A stretch of 64,000 nucleotides of DNA from Berberis thunbergii (lineage: Eukaryota; Streptophyta; Magnoliopsida; Ranunculales; Berberidaceae), in NCBI GenBank assembly GCA_003290165.1, contig QNQO01000224.1, positions 124,001-188,000 of the forward strand. The letters run 5' to 3'. The notes beneath the pieces are model-generated. The model saw only the letters and a program-made list of their open reading frames with translations. It made no database searches and had not been told where the DNA came from. The translations under genes were made by a program, and so were the position numbers. Shown here in pieces: positions 45,756 to 59,200 of the stretch. Each line of letters starts with the position of its first letter. Within the stretch, counting starts at the first letter, position 1.

Positions 45756-46706
45756 AATCAAGTAATTAGATCGAACTGCCAAAATTAATTTTCCCTCCAA
45801 ACGAACTGACCTTTTACAGTCTACCGTGGGAAGTCCAAAAGATTTAGATTTAATTGTGGTGACAAAGAAGAACTTCTTCCTTATTGATTGAACAGTGTAA
45901 TGGAAAGAAAATGTTAAACAAAAGAAAAGGAGAATAAAAGCAGAAAGAAAGCATCTTTAATAACATTACCAGCTCAAGCTTTCGGTTTTGCTTTTACTTT
46001 TGTTTCAGCTCCCACTATGCTTGACCTCTTTAGTTTTTTGCTTGCTTTCCTTCACATTGGCATTGCTGCCCCAAGAAGAAAACTATGTCCTTCAATTACC
46101 CATTTGTTCAAGTTTTCATGTGTTTTATGTTTTCTGTCCTGAAAAATACGATTCTCCAACTATTTTATGCAAAAGAAATTAAAATGTGTTTTCAAAAGTA
46201 GAACTCCAAAATATGCAAGGTGAAATCAAGCATATAGAGTAGTAGTATGTATGTTGAAAGAATGTATGATCTACTCATGTTAATATCCAAGGTAAAATAT
46301 GAAAGCCTTGACGATTTGTAGGTGAAATGAAGGGCATTATAGTCGGGCAGCAGAAGCACTCGTATTAATCAAAAAGATAGAATACATAAGAATACAAGCA
46401 AGGAAAACAGGGTTGATAACTGTCTCCGAATGTAAAGACTTTCGTGCTCAGTTAGGCTTTAATCATCTTTAAATAAAGAGTGATATCAGGGAATCAAACT
46501 ACTATTATTCCAGTACTTCCAAACAACGATCTTCATCTACTTGACACTTCATTGTCACAACAAAGCCAGGAGAAAAAGACCCACAACTCATATTATTCCT
46601 ATATCTTTTGCTTTGCTAGTTAGGATACCTTTGCTTAAGAATCGAGCTTTGGATATCTTTGCTTCGTTGCAGCTTCTCGCAGCAGAGAAGCTGAAAAAAG
46701 AAGATT
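45756..46706. other. intergenic, upstream of the MCTP gene
   Basis: No ORF or element recognised. It should hold the MCTP promoter and 5' UTR; I see no decisive TATA box. Confidence 0.5.
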
Positions 46707-49700
46707 ATGAAGCTGGTAGTGGAGGTAGTGGAAGCACATGATCTTATGCCTAAAGACGGCGAAGGATCATCAAGTCCATTTGTAGAAGTAGATTTCGGGA
46801 ACCAAAGGATTAGAACTCGCACTGTCAGCAAGAACCTTAATCCTGAATGGAACCAGAAACTACTTTTTAACTTGGATGACCCCAATAGTCTCAATCATAA
46901 CGACATTGAAGTGTGTGTCTACAATGATAAGAGGACATTTCCTGGCCGTAACTTTCTTGGCAAGGTGAAGATTCATGGTTCAAATATAGTTAAGAAAGGT
47001 GAGGAAGCTCTACAGCTGTTCCAGTTAGAAAAGAAATGGTTTTTCTCTTATGTCAAAGGTGAAATTGGCATGAAGATATATTCTCAACCAGAGCCAGAAC
47101 CTGAATCTCCTTCCACTCCTACTCCCACTACCCCTCCTGCTCCTAACAAAACTTCCTCCGACAGTTCCCCAGCTTCTGATACCAAACCTTCTCCAGCCTC
47201 TTCCACTGCCGAAGATATTAAAGAGTGTTTTTCGGTGTCTAAGGCCTCTTCTGTTGGTGCAGTAGCTGATACTACTAAACCCAGAGTCACCAAGACTGGT
47301 AGTAGTCCTACCAAAGAGTTGGAGGAGAACAAGGGGCAGAAAGAAGTTATCATTGAGACGATCCATCACGTACAAAAGCATCAAGTTACTCATCACCCAG
47401 GGATATCTGTGGCGAAACAGCCACAAGGGGCGCCGTTCACAATGCACCATATGAACCAACAGCCTCCAGCCCCTATGAACCACCAAATGAACCAACAAGT
47501 CCCCCATCCTAACCACCAAGAAGAGTTCAAGTTGAAGGATACAAGCCCACATCTAGGAGAGCGATGGCCGAATGGAGGAGTTCGTGGTGGTGGTGGAGGG
47601 TGGATGAGCGGAGACAAAATCACTAGCACCTATGATCTTGTTGAACAAATGACTTATCTGTATGTTCGTGTTGTCAAAGCAAAAGATCTCCCCACCAACC
47701 CCCTCTCTGGAAGCTGTGACCCATACACTGAGGTGAAGCTTGGGAACTACAGAGGAACCACGAGGCACTTCGAGAAGAGGACCAATCCAGAGTGGAACCA
47801 AGTATTTGCATTCTCCAAAGATAGGATCCAGTCATCAGTGCTGGAGGTTTTCGTCAAGGAGAAAGAGATGGTAGGAAGAGATGATTACCTTGGTAAGGTG
47901 GTGTTTGACATGAATGAGGTACCGACAAGAGTGCCACCTGATAGTCCCTTAGCACCTCAATGGTACAGACTGGAGGATCGACGTGGGGATGGGAAAGTGC
48001 GAGGTGAGATCATGCTTGCAGTCTGGATGGGAACCCAAGCTGATGAAGCCTTCCCAGAGGCCTGGCACTCGGACGCTGCTTCAGTGCATGGAGAGGGAGT
48101 GTTCAACATCCGATCTAAGGTCTATGTCTCACCCAAATTATGGTACCTTAGAGTCAATGTGATTGAAGCTCAGGATGTGCAACCCAACGACAGAACTCGC
48201 CTCCCTGATGTTGTTGTGAAGGTTCAAGTAGGCAATCAGCTGCTGAGAACTAGGGCGTGCCCTCGAACAACAAACCCGCTATGGAATGAAGATCTAATCT
48301 TTGTTGCAGCTGAGCCATTTGAAGAACACTTGGTTCTCTCAGTTGAAGATCGTGTGCACCCGTCGAAAGATGAGGTGCTAGGGAGAATAAGTTTGCCTCT
48401 CAACATTTTTGAGAAGCGTCTAGACCACAGACCAGTCCATTCTCGTTGGTTCAACCTCGAGAAATTTGGCTTCGGGGCCTTGGAAGGTGACAGAAGGAAG
48501 GAGCTTAAATTCTCAAGTAGGATTCACCTGAGAGTCTGCCTGGAGGGTGCTTACCATGTACTAGATGAGTCAACACTGTACATAAGCGATCAACGTCCAA
48601 CAGCACGTCAGCTTTGGAAGCAACCAATTGGCATCTTGGAGGTAGGTATCTTGAGTGCCCAGGGCCTACTTCCCATGAAAATGAAGGACAATCGAGGTAC
48701 AACAGATGCATACTGTGTAGCAAAGTACGGACAGAAGTGGATAAGAACAAGAACAATAATAGACAGCTCTAGTCCAAAATGGAATGAACAATACACTTGG
48801 GAAGTCTATGACCCTTGCACAGTCATCACATTGGGAGTTTTTGACAACTGCCACTTAAGTGGCCATGACAAGCAGGGTGGCGGTGGTGGTGGAAGAGATG
48901 CAAGGATTGGTAAAGTGAGAATTCGGTTATCAACACTAGAAACATATCGAATTTACACTCACTCTTATCCACTTCTCGTGCTACACCCGTCTGGAGTGAA
49001 GAAGATGGGGGAGCTTCAGTTAGCTGTGCGATTCACTTGCCTGTCTCTCGCTAACATGATGTACCTCTATGGTCAGCCGCTTCTGCCCAAGATGCATTAC
49101 ATACATCCCTTCACAGTGAACCAACTGGACAGTTTAAGACACCAGGCAATGAACATAGTTGCAGTAAGGCTCGGGCGGGCTGAGCCACCATTGAGAAAGG
49201 AGGTAGTGGAGTACATGCTGGATGTGGATTCTCATATGTGGAGTATGAGAAGAAGCAAAGCTAATTTCTTCAGAATAATGTCATTGCTGTCAGGGATGAT
49301 CTCAGTCAGTAGATGGTTTGACGATGTGTGTCATTGGAAGAACCCAATCACGACTGTGCTAGTTCATGTTCTGTTCCTGATACTTATTTGCTACCCCGAA
49401 CTAATACTGCCAACAATCTTCTTGTACATGTTCCTGATCGGTATATGGAACTATAGGTTCCGACCAAGGCATCCACCACACATGGACACTAGGCTTTCAT
49501 GGGCCGAGGCAGTGCAACCAGATGAACTGGATGAGGAGTTTGATACATTTCCGACATCTAGACCACATGATATAGTCAGACTGAGGTACGACAGGCTTAG
49601 AAGTGTTGCAGGCAGGATACAAACAGTGGTAGGAGACATGGCAACCCAGGGGGAGAGGTTCCAAACTGTTCTCAGCTGGAGAGATCCAAGAGCGACTAGC

Positions 49701-49877
49701 TTATTCATAGTTTTTTGTCTGTGTGCAGCAGTTGTGTTGTATGTCACTCCTTTCAGAGTGCTAGCATTGGTTACAGGGCTATACATGCTTCGACACCCTA
49801 GGTTTCGGAGCAAGTTGCCTTCTGTGCCCAGCAATTTCTTCAAGAGATTGCCTGCTAGGACTGACAGCATGATCTAG
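46707..49877 (+). CDS. MCTP: multiple C2 domains and transmembrane region protein
   Basis: A 1056-aa protein in one uninterrupted frame, like most plant MCTP genes. ATG at 46707 starts directly at the first C2 domain (KLVVEVVEAHDLMPKDGEGS). Order: C2 at about 1-125; a Pro/Ser-rich then His/Gln/Asn-rich linker (about 126-300, with MNQQPPAPMNHQMNQQ); C2 at about 312-440 (YLYVRVVKAKDLPTN); C2 at about 476-600 (WYLRVNVIEAQDVQPN); C2 at about 640-770 (GILEVGILSAQGLLPM). Last is the C-terminal PRT_C region with membrane hairpins at about 882-915 and 998-1030. MCTPs tether endoplasmic reticulum to plasma membrane, notably at plasmodesmata, by binding anionic lipid; relatives include QUIRKY and FTIP. 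Acidic loop residues (PLSGSCDPYTEV) look conserved. The exact subgroup is not assigned. Confidence 0.95.
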   Translation: MKLVVEVVEAHDLMPKDGEGSSSPFVEVDFGNQRIRTRTVSKNLNPEWNQKLLFNLDDPNSLNHNDIEVCVYNDKRTFPGRNFLGKVKIHGSNIVKKGEEALQLFQLEKKWFFSYVKGEIGMKIYSQPEPEPESPSTPTPTTPPAPNKTSSDSSPASDTKPSPASSTAEDIKECFSVSKASSVGAVADTTKPRVTKTGSSPTKELEENKGQKEVIIETIHHVQKHQVTHHPGISVAKQPQGAPFTMHHMNQQPPAPMNHQMNQQVPHPNHQEEFKLKDTSPHLGERWPNGGVRGGGGGWMSGDKITSTYDLVEQMTYLYVRVVKAKDLPTNPLSGSCDPYTEVKLGNYRGTTRHFEKRTNPEWNQVFAFSKDRIQSSVLEVFVKEKEMVGRDDYLGKVVFDMNEVPTRVPPDSPLAPQWYRLEDRRGDGKVRGEIMLAVWMGTQADEAFPEAWHSDAASVHGEGVFNIRSKVYVSPKLWYLRVNVIEAQDVQPNDRTRLPDVVVKVQVGNQLLRTRACPRTTNPLWNEDLIFVAAEPFEEHLVLSVEDRVHPSKDEVLGRISLPLNIFEKRLDHRPVHSRWFNLEKFGFGALEGDRRKELKFSSRIHLRVCLEGAYHVLDESTLYISDQRPTARQLWKQPIGILEVGILSAQGLLPMKMKDNRGTTDAYCVAKYGQKWIRTRTIIDSSSPKWNEQYTWEVYDPCTVITLGVFDNCHLSGHDKQGGGGGGRDARIGKVRIRLSTLETYRIYTHSYPLLVLHPSGVKKMGELQLAVRFTCLSLANMMYLYGQPLLPKMHYIHPFTVNQLDSLRHQAMNIVAVRLGRAEPPLRKEVVEYMLDVDSHMWSMRRSKANFFRIMSLLSGMISVSRWFDDVCHWKNPITTVLVHVLFLILICYPELILPTIFLYMFLIGIWNYRFRPRHPPHMDTRLSWAEAVQPDELDEEFDTFPTSRPHDIVRLRYDRLRSVAGRIQTVVGDMATQGERFQTVLSWRDPRATSLFIVFCLCAAVVLYVTPFRVLALVTGLYMLRHPRFRSKLPSVPSNFFKRLPARTDSMI

Positions 49878-51566
49878 AGCAAGGAATAGTGTGAAGTTCT
49901 CAATCGCATCTAGAGATGTATCCGGCTGTTGTCCTTTGAACTTTGGGTTTTGTTATGTTGTTCGATTTCTATTTTTTCTGTTGACTCTTTGTATGAGCAA
50001 ACATTTTTATTTTTATTTTTTTGGGTATAAAACCGGAGTGTTATTGTCTTTGCAAATTGCATTTGGGTTGAATACTGATACTTGCTAGGTTCATAAGCAA
50101 CACAACAATATGCATAAATTTATTCAAAAAAAACTTTTTAAGTACAACTACAGAACAATTGGAGTTTACTGATATACTCATGGCGGAGTGAAAAATTCTA
50201 TAGTTTCTCATCATCTATTCTCCATATATATCAATACTCAAATCTTATAGTCCACCAAGTTCAGGTTTATAAACTCCATGCTCCCTAATTTAAAGATCTT
50301 CATTCAACATCTCTAGCCAGCAACAACTCAGCCTGTACATAGATTTTCAAGGCAAATTCCCTACGGGTTAGCTGGTAGGGGACGTCCTTTTTTGTGTGGC
50401 TCTCAAATTTGACTTGCATGTTGAGACCACGGATTTGGATTTTGTTTTTTGAGGTAATTTTGGTATGTTGATTTTAAGAAATATTTCGAGGTATATTGAA
50501 AAACTTAACAGTTATAATTTTGAATTTATCAATATAATCTAAGGATTTTAACTCTTATATACTAATATACTACATAAAAGAGTATTATAAGACTCATAAT
50601 GTCATTGTATATTGCACAAAAATCACTTATATAACAAAATTAAGGTTAAAACGGATAAAAATGTAGGAAAATTAAGACGGGCAAGAAATGAATATTTTAG
50701 ATTTCATGGTACAAGGCTGGAGAGATGGGACTGCTTGAGAACATAAACGAGGGCTATAAGCAACCATTGGCATGATTAAGTGAACGAATTCCAACCAGGA
50801 AATGATATAGGACCACAAAGCAATATCTAGAATGGATAAAACTTAAAACTTATTTTGAATCTCAATGAATACTTTCTACATCTACGAATATTGCTGCAAC
50901 AGGTTATGCGCAAGAGCAAGGAATAGACTACGATGAGACTCTTGCACTGGTTGCAAAGATTACCACTACAAATGAAGCAATGATTTTGATTTCATTTTTC
51001 GCGTTAACTTCAATCCCCTGATTTTAAGAAAAAATCCATAAAATATTTCGTTCGTGTAAAAATAACGTAAATATTTTGATTATAATTTCGAATTTAACAA
51101 TGTAAGTTATGCATTTTAAACTCTTACATCCTACATAAAGAAGAGTCATCTGAAGTTTCAAACAACTCATAGTATCATACATACTTAGATAAAAAGCGCT
51201 CACATGTTTTCATGTCATTCTCATCTATGAATTGTGAAAACTCACCCTTTTTCCACCATATAAAGAAAACAGTAATAAATAATAAAACTGACTTAAGTTT
51301 GGTTCTTAAAACCAATCAACATTTCTCCAAGAAATTGTTAGGGAGTAGAATATCAAACATGTTTCCTATGTATAGCAATCATTAATGCATCCAACAATGG
51401 ACCCAATGAATGAAAAGAAGAATCCTTGAACGAGTACCATGAGCTAACAAAATATTTGGTGTTTGCAACACCAGGACGAATAAACTCAAGTACATGTTCG
51501 GTTTGATGAAATTGAACAAATAAAAACAAACAAAATCCAGGTTAAGACGTCTCAAGAATGCTTGAT
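49878..51566. other. intergenic between MCTP and RPL6 (tail to tail)
   Basis: It contains the 3' regions of both convergent genes and one small copia relic (50896-50985). Otherwise AT-rich and featureless by eye. Confidence 0.5.
50896..50985 (+). pseudogene. Ty1/copia reverse-transcriptase relic
   Basis: About 30 codons read ATGYAQEQGIDYDETLAL then VAKITTTNEAM, matching the RT segment K-G-Y-x-Q-x-x-G-I-D-x-x-E-T-F-A-P-V-A of copia elements. Nothing else of an element is recognisable around it. Confidence 0.65.
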
Positions 51567-53543
<1,977 letters not shown>

Positions 53544-53604
53544 TGTTGTCTGTGTGGCTTGGCTTTTGCAGTTCTGGGTGGAAGAAGAAGAAGAAGAAAA
53601 ACAG

Positions 53605-53640
53605 ATACAAACCCTAAACACCAAATAAAACCCTAAACAA
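53605..53640 (-). promoter_or_regulatory. two telo-boxes in the RPL6 leader region
   Basis: AAACCCTAA occurs at 53609-53617 and 53628-53636 (AGGGTTT on the gene strand), 66 and 85 bp upstream of the ATG. Next to it is a CTTCTTCTTCTTCTT pyrimidine run (53581-53598). Telo-boxes with pyrimidine leaders are characteristic of plant ribosomal protein genes. Confidence 0.7.
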
Positions 53641-53649
53641 TACAATGGC

Positions 53650-54955
53650 TTTTATATTGTTGAAGTTGAAAGCATCTGTTAACCCTTTACAGCTCTGAGA
53701 AGGACCCGGCCCATAATAAAAGCCCAATTTGAAAATCAAAACAAGCCCAACTAAAGTCCTACTTGGATTGGGCTTCTCCAATTGCAGTTATAGAAGTAGA
53801 TAATTGTATTTTATAAGCCTCCTGACATGCCCTTGTTGAAACTCTTCAGTTCTTCCCCTTTCCAAAGACAAACCAGTGCAACCTAAACCTCCGGCTTTTC
53901 CATGTCCTTCCACAATGAACCAGCACCTCCACCACTTTCTATTCCTTCTTCCACGACGAACCGACACCGAAGTGATTTTGTAGATATTCACACATTTTGT
54001 AATCCATCGCATAATTATTGGCAGCAAGGAATGAGATCTCGTGAAATTATGTTTTTTTTTTAAAGAAATAATTACATTTTTTTCTAAAAGTTCGGAGGTT
54101 TTTCATAAAAAAAAAAATTCTAATTGTAATTTCTTATAATTATTTATTAATTTTTGAAACCACCCTCGATTTTCTAAGTTATCATTTATTCTACTTATTT
54201 TTGTAAACACTCCCGGTTTTCTAGTTATATATTAATTTCATGTTTGTTTTATTTCTTGGTATCTAGGTTTCATTTGAAGTACTTAATAAACTTATTTAAT
54301 TGCATCTTATTTTTTCACATATTTCATATACTCTTAAATATTTCTTAAAATCAAAAAAACAAATTAATGCAAAAAAACGAAATCACAATCCTTGACTAGT
54401 AGTGCAAGAATCGTGGAAACTGACTATGATCACAATTTCGACAAAATAGTGAGTTAAACTCTATCGAATTATTCAATATTTGATATTGATTATTATTTAA
54501 TTTTTTATTATTCAATTGATTAAGATTAGGGTTTAATACAAATATAAATCCTAAATATGAAAATTTTATTGTATTTTCGTAAGAATTAGATGAGTTGAAA
54601 GAGAAAACCTAAAACTAGGTTTTTACTTAAATCCCGTAATAAAGACAGCTTTGTGCAGTCTTAGTATTTTTAGAGGATCGAAACCTTCTAGAGGTCATAA
54701 TACTTTCAAATTAAATCAGGAAATTCATAACACACGTATGAAAAATATATTGTTGGTTTGGAGTTCATCCAACGGTTAGATCTTACTCGAGCTAGAGAAA
54801 AATGTGACTGGTCCAATTTTAGAAACCTTTGTATAACAAAATTTTAGTAGTAGAAGTTAGTGAATGATTCTCCCATCTCTTATATTAATTACGTGAATTT
54901 AATAATATTTGGTTTATGGGTTACATCTAAAATTTGTGAGTTCTACTCGATAATG
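53650..54955. other. intergenic upstream of RPL6
   Basis: AT-rich, with no recognised gene or element. It ends at the target site of the CACTA element (ATG, 54953-54955). Confidence 0.5.
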
Positions 54956-55260
54956 CACTACTACAAATATTAGCTTAGGTAACGCCACTTAGATAGCGCT
55001 TTTTTAAAGAGCTATCCAAGTGGGCGCTAGGATAGCGCTTATTTGTTTTTTTTTAAAAAAAAAATAAAAAAAACTCTACAATAGCGCTTTAAAATTTTTT
55101 TTTCTATTAAGCGCTATCTTAATTATGTCTTAGATAGCGCTTTAAAAAACGCTATGTGGAAAAACGTTACCAAAACTACCATAGCGCTTTTAAAGTGCTT
55201 GCATAGCGCTTTAAAAGCGCTATGCTACCTACCCTCTTGTATAGCGCTTTCTCCTATAGC
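54956..55260 (+). repeat. CACTA terminal and subterminal repeats
   Basis: After the terminal sequence the motif ATAGCGCTTT or its complement recurs about eight times in both orientations, including the palindromic ATAGCGCTTTAAAAGCGCTA. In En/Spm, subterminal arrays of this kind bind the TNPA protein and set transposition and promoter activity. Confidence 0.85.
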
Positions 55261-55411
55261 CTAATAATTAAAAAAAAAATCAAATATCAAATTAAATCTC
55301 GTTTTTTCAGATCTCGATACGATCGGACGGTTAATATCATAAGGCCTAATAAAAACCTACATCTCGACAATTTGCTTTCGTTTTGCTCTTGCGATTTTTT
55401 CAAACACAGAG

Positions 55412-55612
55412 AGGCGATAGGAGGACGGAACCGAGGCGAGGAGGCGACGAACCAGATCGAGGAGGCGAGGAACCAGATCGAGGAGGCGAGGAACCGAGGA
55501 AGGACGCGAGGAAGGAGGCGACTCAGGCGAGGAACCGAGGAAGGAGGCGACTCAGGCGAGGAACCAGAGGAGGCGAGGAGGCGAGGAACCGAGGAGGTCG
55601 CAGGGAAAGGAC
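55412..55612 (+). repeat. GAGGCGAGGAACC minisatellite
   Basis: Purine-rich imperfect tandem repeats of GGAGGCGAGGAACC- and GGAAGGAGGCGACTCAGGC-type units lie between the subterminal array and the transposase gene. A run of about 26 T residues follows (55640-55665). It is probably 5' untranslated sequence; open frames across it reflect the repeat. Confidence 0.7.
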
Positions 55613-56268
55613 CAGGTTCGTCTCTCTTGCTTCTTCTTGCCTTTTTTTTTTTTTTTTTTTTTTTTTCTGTTTGTGTTTTGTATGTGATTCACTGATTATT
55701 AGCCTATTTTTTGTCTACTGAGGAAGTGAGCATCTAATGCATATTTTTATTGTTTTTGAGTTATAGGCATATAGCTTTATGTTCAAAATGTTGTCATATT
55801 AGTGTTTCATGTGTAGTATCTAATGGAATGGAATGAATGTGTTATTAAAAATGTGTAGTTATACTCGTATGAATGAATTATTGTTTTAAAGATATATGGA
55901 CTGTTTTGTTGAAAAAATCTTTCAATCAAATTGTGACAGAGTGTATTAATATAACTTATTCAAAATGAAAATGTAGTCCTCCGTATATGTTTCTTCATAT
56001 TTTGATTCCGACAGGTTTCTAAGTCATTTCTCTATGATTTATTGTTACGAAATTGTTTGGATTCGATCTTTGTCTTCTCTTTGTGTATGATAGATTGGAC
56101 AAATATAAATATTTCATGCTTAGCTTCCACTAATTAAAGTGACTGTTCATAGAATTGTGTGCTAGTAAGAATCTTGCTAAGTCCCAAGAGTGGAAAGAAC
56201 AAGTAAAAAATGTGGATTCATGGCAATGGAGATTGATGTATTAATGTTTTTTTGTAGTATTGTTTTTA

Positions 56269-59200
56269 ATGGATCGAGAATGGGTAAATGCGGATCGATT
56301 ATCTGAAGAGTACAAGAAAGGAGTGGAAGAGTTTTGTGCTTATGCAACTAAGAATGCTAAAAATCCAATGTTCATTAAATGTCCGTGTCGAAAATGTTTA
56401 AATGTAAAAGAGGTTAGTGGTCAAATGAAGTTGCACGAGCATTTATTGTGTCATGGTATTGACAAAACATATAAGGTTTGGACATATCATGGTGAGAGCA
56501 AAGATAAACGTAGCTCAATTGGCAAACGTAAACATAGTTTATCAAGTCAATTGGGCTCCCAGTTTGAGTTTATAAATAAAATGAACACAAGTGATATGGG
56601 AGATGGTAATGAAAAATCTAGTCCTGTGAAGAATTCCCCAAGTGTTGTCAATGAAGAGTTGCGGGATCATCCTGATATGTGTGATGGCTTAAAAGAGGAT
56701 GTTGGGTTACCGTTGTGGCCGGGTTGTACAAAGGCTACAAAATTGTCAGCTGTGTTGACTTTGTACAACTTAAAAGCTAGTCACCAAGTTTCTGATGTTT
56801 TCTTCACAGAGATGTTAGAAGCTGTAGGTGAACTATTGCCAGATGGGAATGTGCTCCCTCGAAGAGCATATGATGCTAAACAGTTGCTCAAATCTATCGG
56901 GTTAACACATGAGAAGATCCATGCTTGTCCGGATGATTGTATTTTATATAGGAAAGATTACGCAGAATTGAATGAATGTCCCAAGTGTGGTAAGAAGCGG
57001 TATAAGAAAAACAACTCCCCGGCCAAAGTTATGTGGTACTTTCCTATAATTCCTAGATTCAGGAGGTTGTATAGTAGCTTTGATGATGCTAAACACTTGA
57101 CATGGCATTATGATGAAAGAACAAATGATGGAATGTTGAGGCATCCAGCTGATTCACCTCAATGGAAGACATTTGATAATAAATATCCAGAATTTGGGAA
57201 GGAATCAAGGAACTTGCGATTGGTACTTTCAGCAGATGGAATGAATCCTCATGGTGTTCAGAGTACTTCCCATAGTACATGGCCCGTGGTTTTGATGATC
57301 TATAACCTGGCCCCTTGGTTATGCATGAAACGCAAGTATATGATGTTGTCTATTTTGATATCAGGACCTCGACAACCTGGTAATGACATTGATGTATATT
57401 TGGCTCCATTAATCGAGGACTTAAAGTTGCTGTGGGAAGAGGGTGTTGATGTATATGATGGATACAGAAAGTCTAATTTCAGATTGAAGGCTATGTTGTT
57501 TGGAACGATCAATGATTTCCCAGCTTATGGGAACCTTTCTGGATATACTGTGAAGGGGCATTGTGCGTGCCCATGGTGTACCGATAATACCGATCATCTT
57601 CGCTTGAGTCATTGTAAGAAGTCTGTTTACATGGGGCATAGACGGTGGTTGGATCCAAGTCATCCCTACAGAACGATGTCTGAGGCATTCAATGGTGAAG
57701 TTGAAGATCGGTTTCCACCTTCTACATTGTCAGGTGTCGATGTGCTAAAAGAGGTGGAAAACATTGAGACACAGTTTGGTAAAATGTTTGCAAAGTTTGT
57801 TCCCACTAAAGGTTTTAAGAAACAATCAATCTTTTTTAAGTTAGCTTATTGGAAGGACTTGTTTGTTAGGCATTTTATTGATCTCATGCATAATGAGAAA
57901 AATGTGAGTGCTAGTGTGATAAATACTTTGTTATGTGACTCTTCGAAATCTAAAGATGGACTTAATGCACGAAAGGACATGGTTGATATGGGAATCAGAG
58001 AAGAACTTGCACCTGTATTAAAGGAGGGGAAAGCAGCACCATACTTACCTCCTGCCGCTCATACTTTGTCTAAGAATGAGAAGATTGTGTTACTTGAGAC
58101 ACTTCAGTCCGTGAAAGTTCCAGAGGGTTACTCATCCAACATACAAAATCTTGTATCTTCAGACGGGTTGAAACTGCTGAATATGAAATCACATGATTAT
58201 CATGTCATCATTGAGAATCTGCTCCCAATTGCAATTCGTTCTATCTTGCCAGAAAATGTGCATAAGACTATCACAAAGTTATGTTGGTTTTTCAAAGCCA
58301 TGAGCAGCAAGGTCATAGACCCAAGAAATTTGTCAAGTTTACAGAAAGTGATTATAGAAACACTTTGTGAGCTTGAGATGTATTTTCCACCATCTTTCTT
58401 CGATATCATGATTCATTTGACTGTTCACTTGGTTTACGAGACGAGGATGTGTGGTCCTACTCGTATGAGATGGATGTATGGCATGGAGCGGTATATGAAA
58501 GTGTTGAAAGGTTATGTGAGAAACAGGTATCGACCGGAAGCTTGCATAGCTGAAACCTATTTAGTTGAAGAAGCAATAGAATATTGGTCCGAATATATTC
58601 CAAATGTCGAAGCAATTGGACTTCCGAGAACTCGTCACACTAATAGGATTGAGGGTGAAGGTGTAACTGGGGGTCAACCGTTGTTGATCAACCTCAAACA
58701 GTGGCGACTGGTGCACTTGTGTGTTCTACATAACACAGTTGATGTTGTTCCTTATGTTGAGATGCACAAACAGGGTATCGCAAAAGATCATCCAGATAAA
58801 GGCCCTGATTGGGTTGAAGTGGAGCACAATCTTACCTTCATCGAGTGGTTTCGTGGTTGCATAGAGAAAAGTGACTCAGTATCAGAAAGGATCAAGTATT
58901 TGTCAAGAGGACCTGATATGCATGTGTATTCTTACAAATGTTATCTTATTAATGGATACACATTCTACACTAGAGAACACGATGCGAAAAGTACAATGCA
59001 GAATAGTGGAGTTTCTCTTAATGCCACTGCACTAAACCAGACAGATACGACATACTTTGGACAAATCATAAATATGTGGGAAATCGACTATGTTGGATTC
59101 CGAGTTCCGGTATTTGACTGTAGTTGGGTTAGCATTCCTGATGGAGTACATGTTGAAAGTTCTGGATTCATACGCGTTGATTTAAAAAAGGTTGGGTACA

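Noticed and set aside
47025..47801. Antisense frames within the MCTP gene
   Set aside because: They are shadows of the Pro/Ser-rich linker codons of the sense gene.
53788..54027. 79-codon minus frame upstream of RPL6
   Set aside because: No homology, no splice context and low-complexity Arg-rich content.
55222..55721. Arg/Glu-rich frames of 157 and 112 codons
   Set aside because: They translate the GAGGCGAGGAACC minisatellite and then the poly-T stretch; probably CACTA leader sequence.
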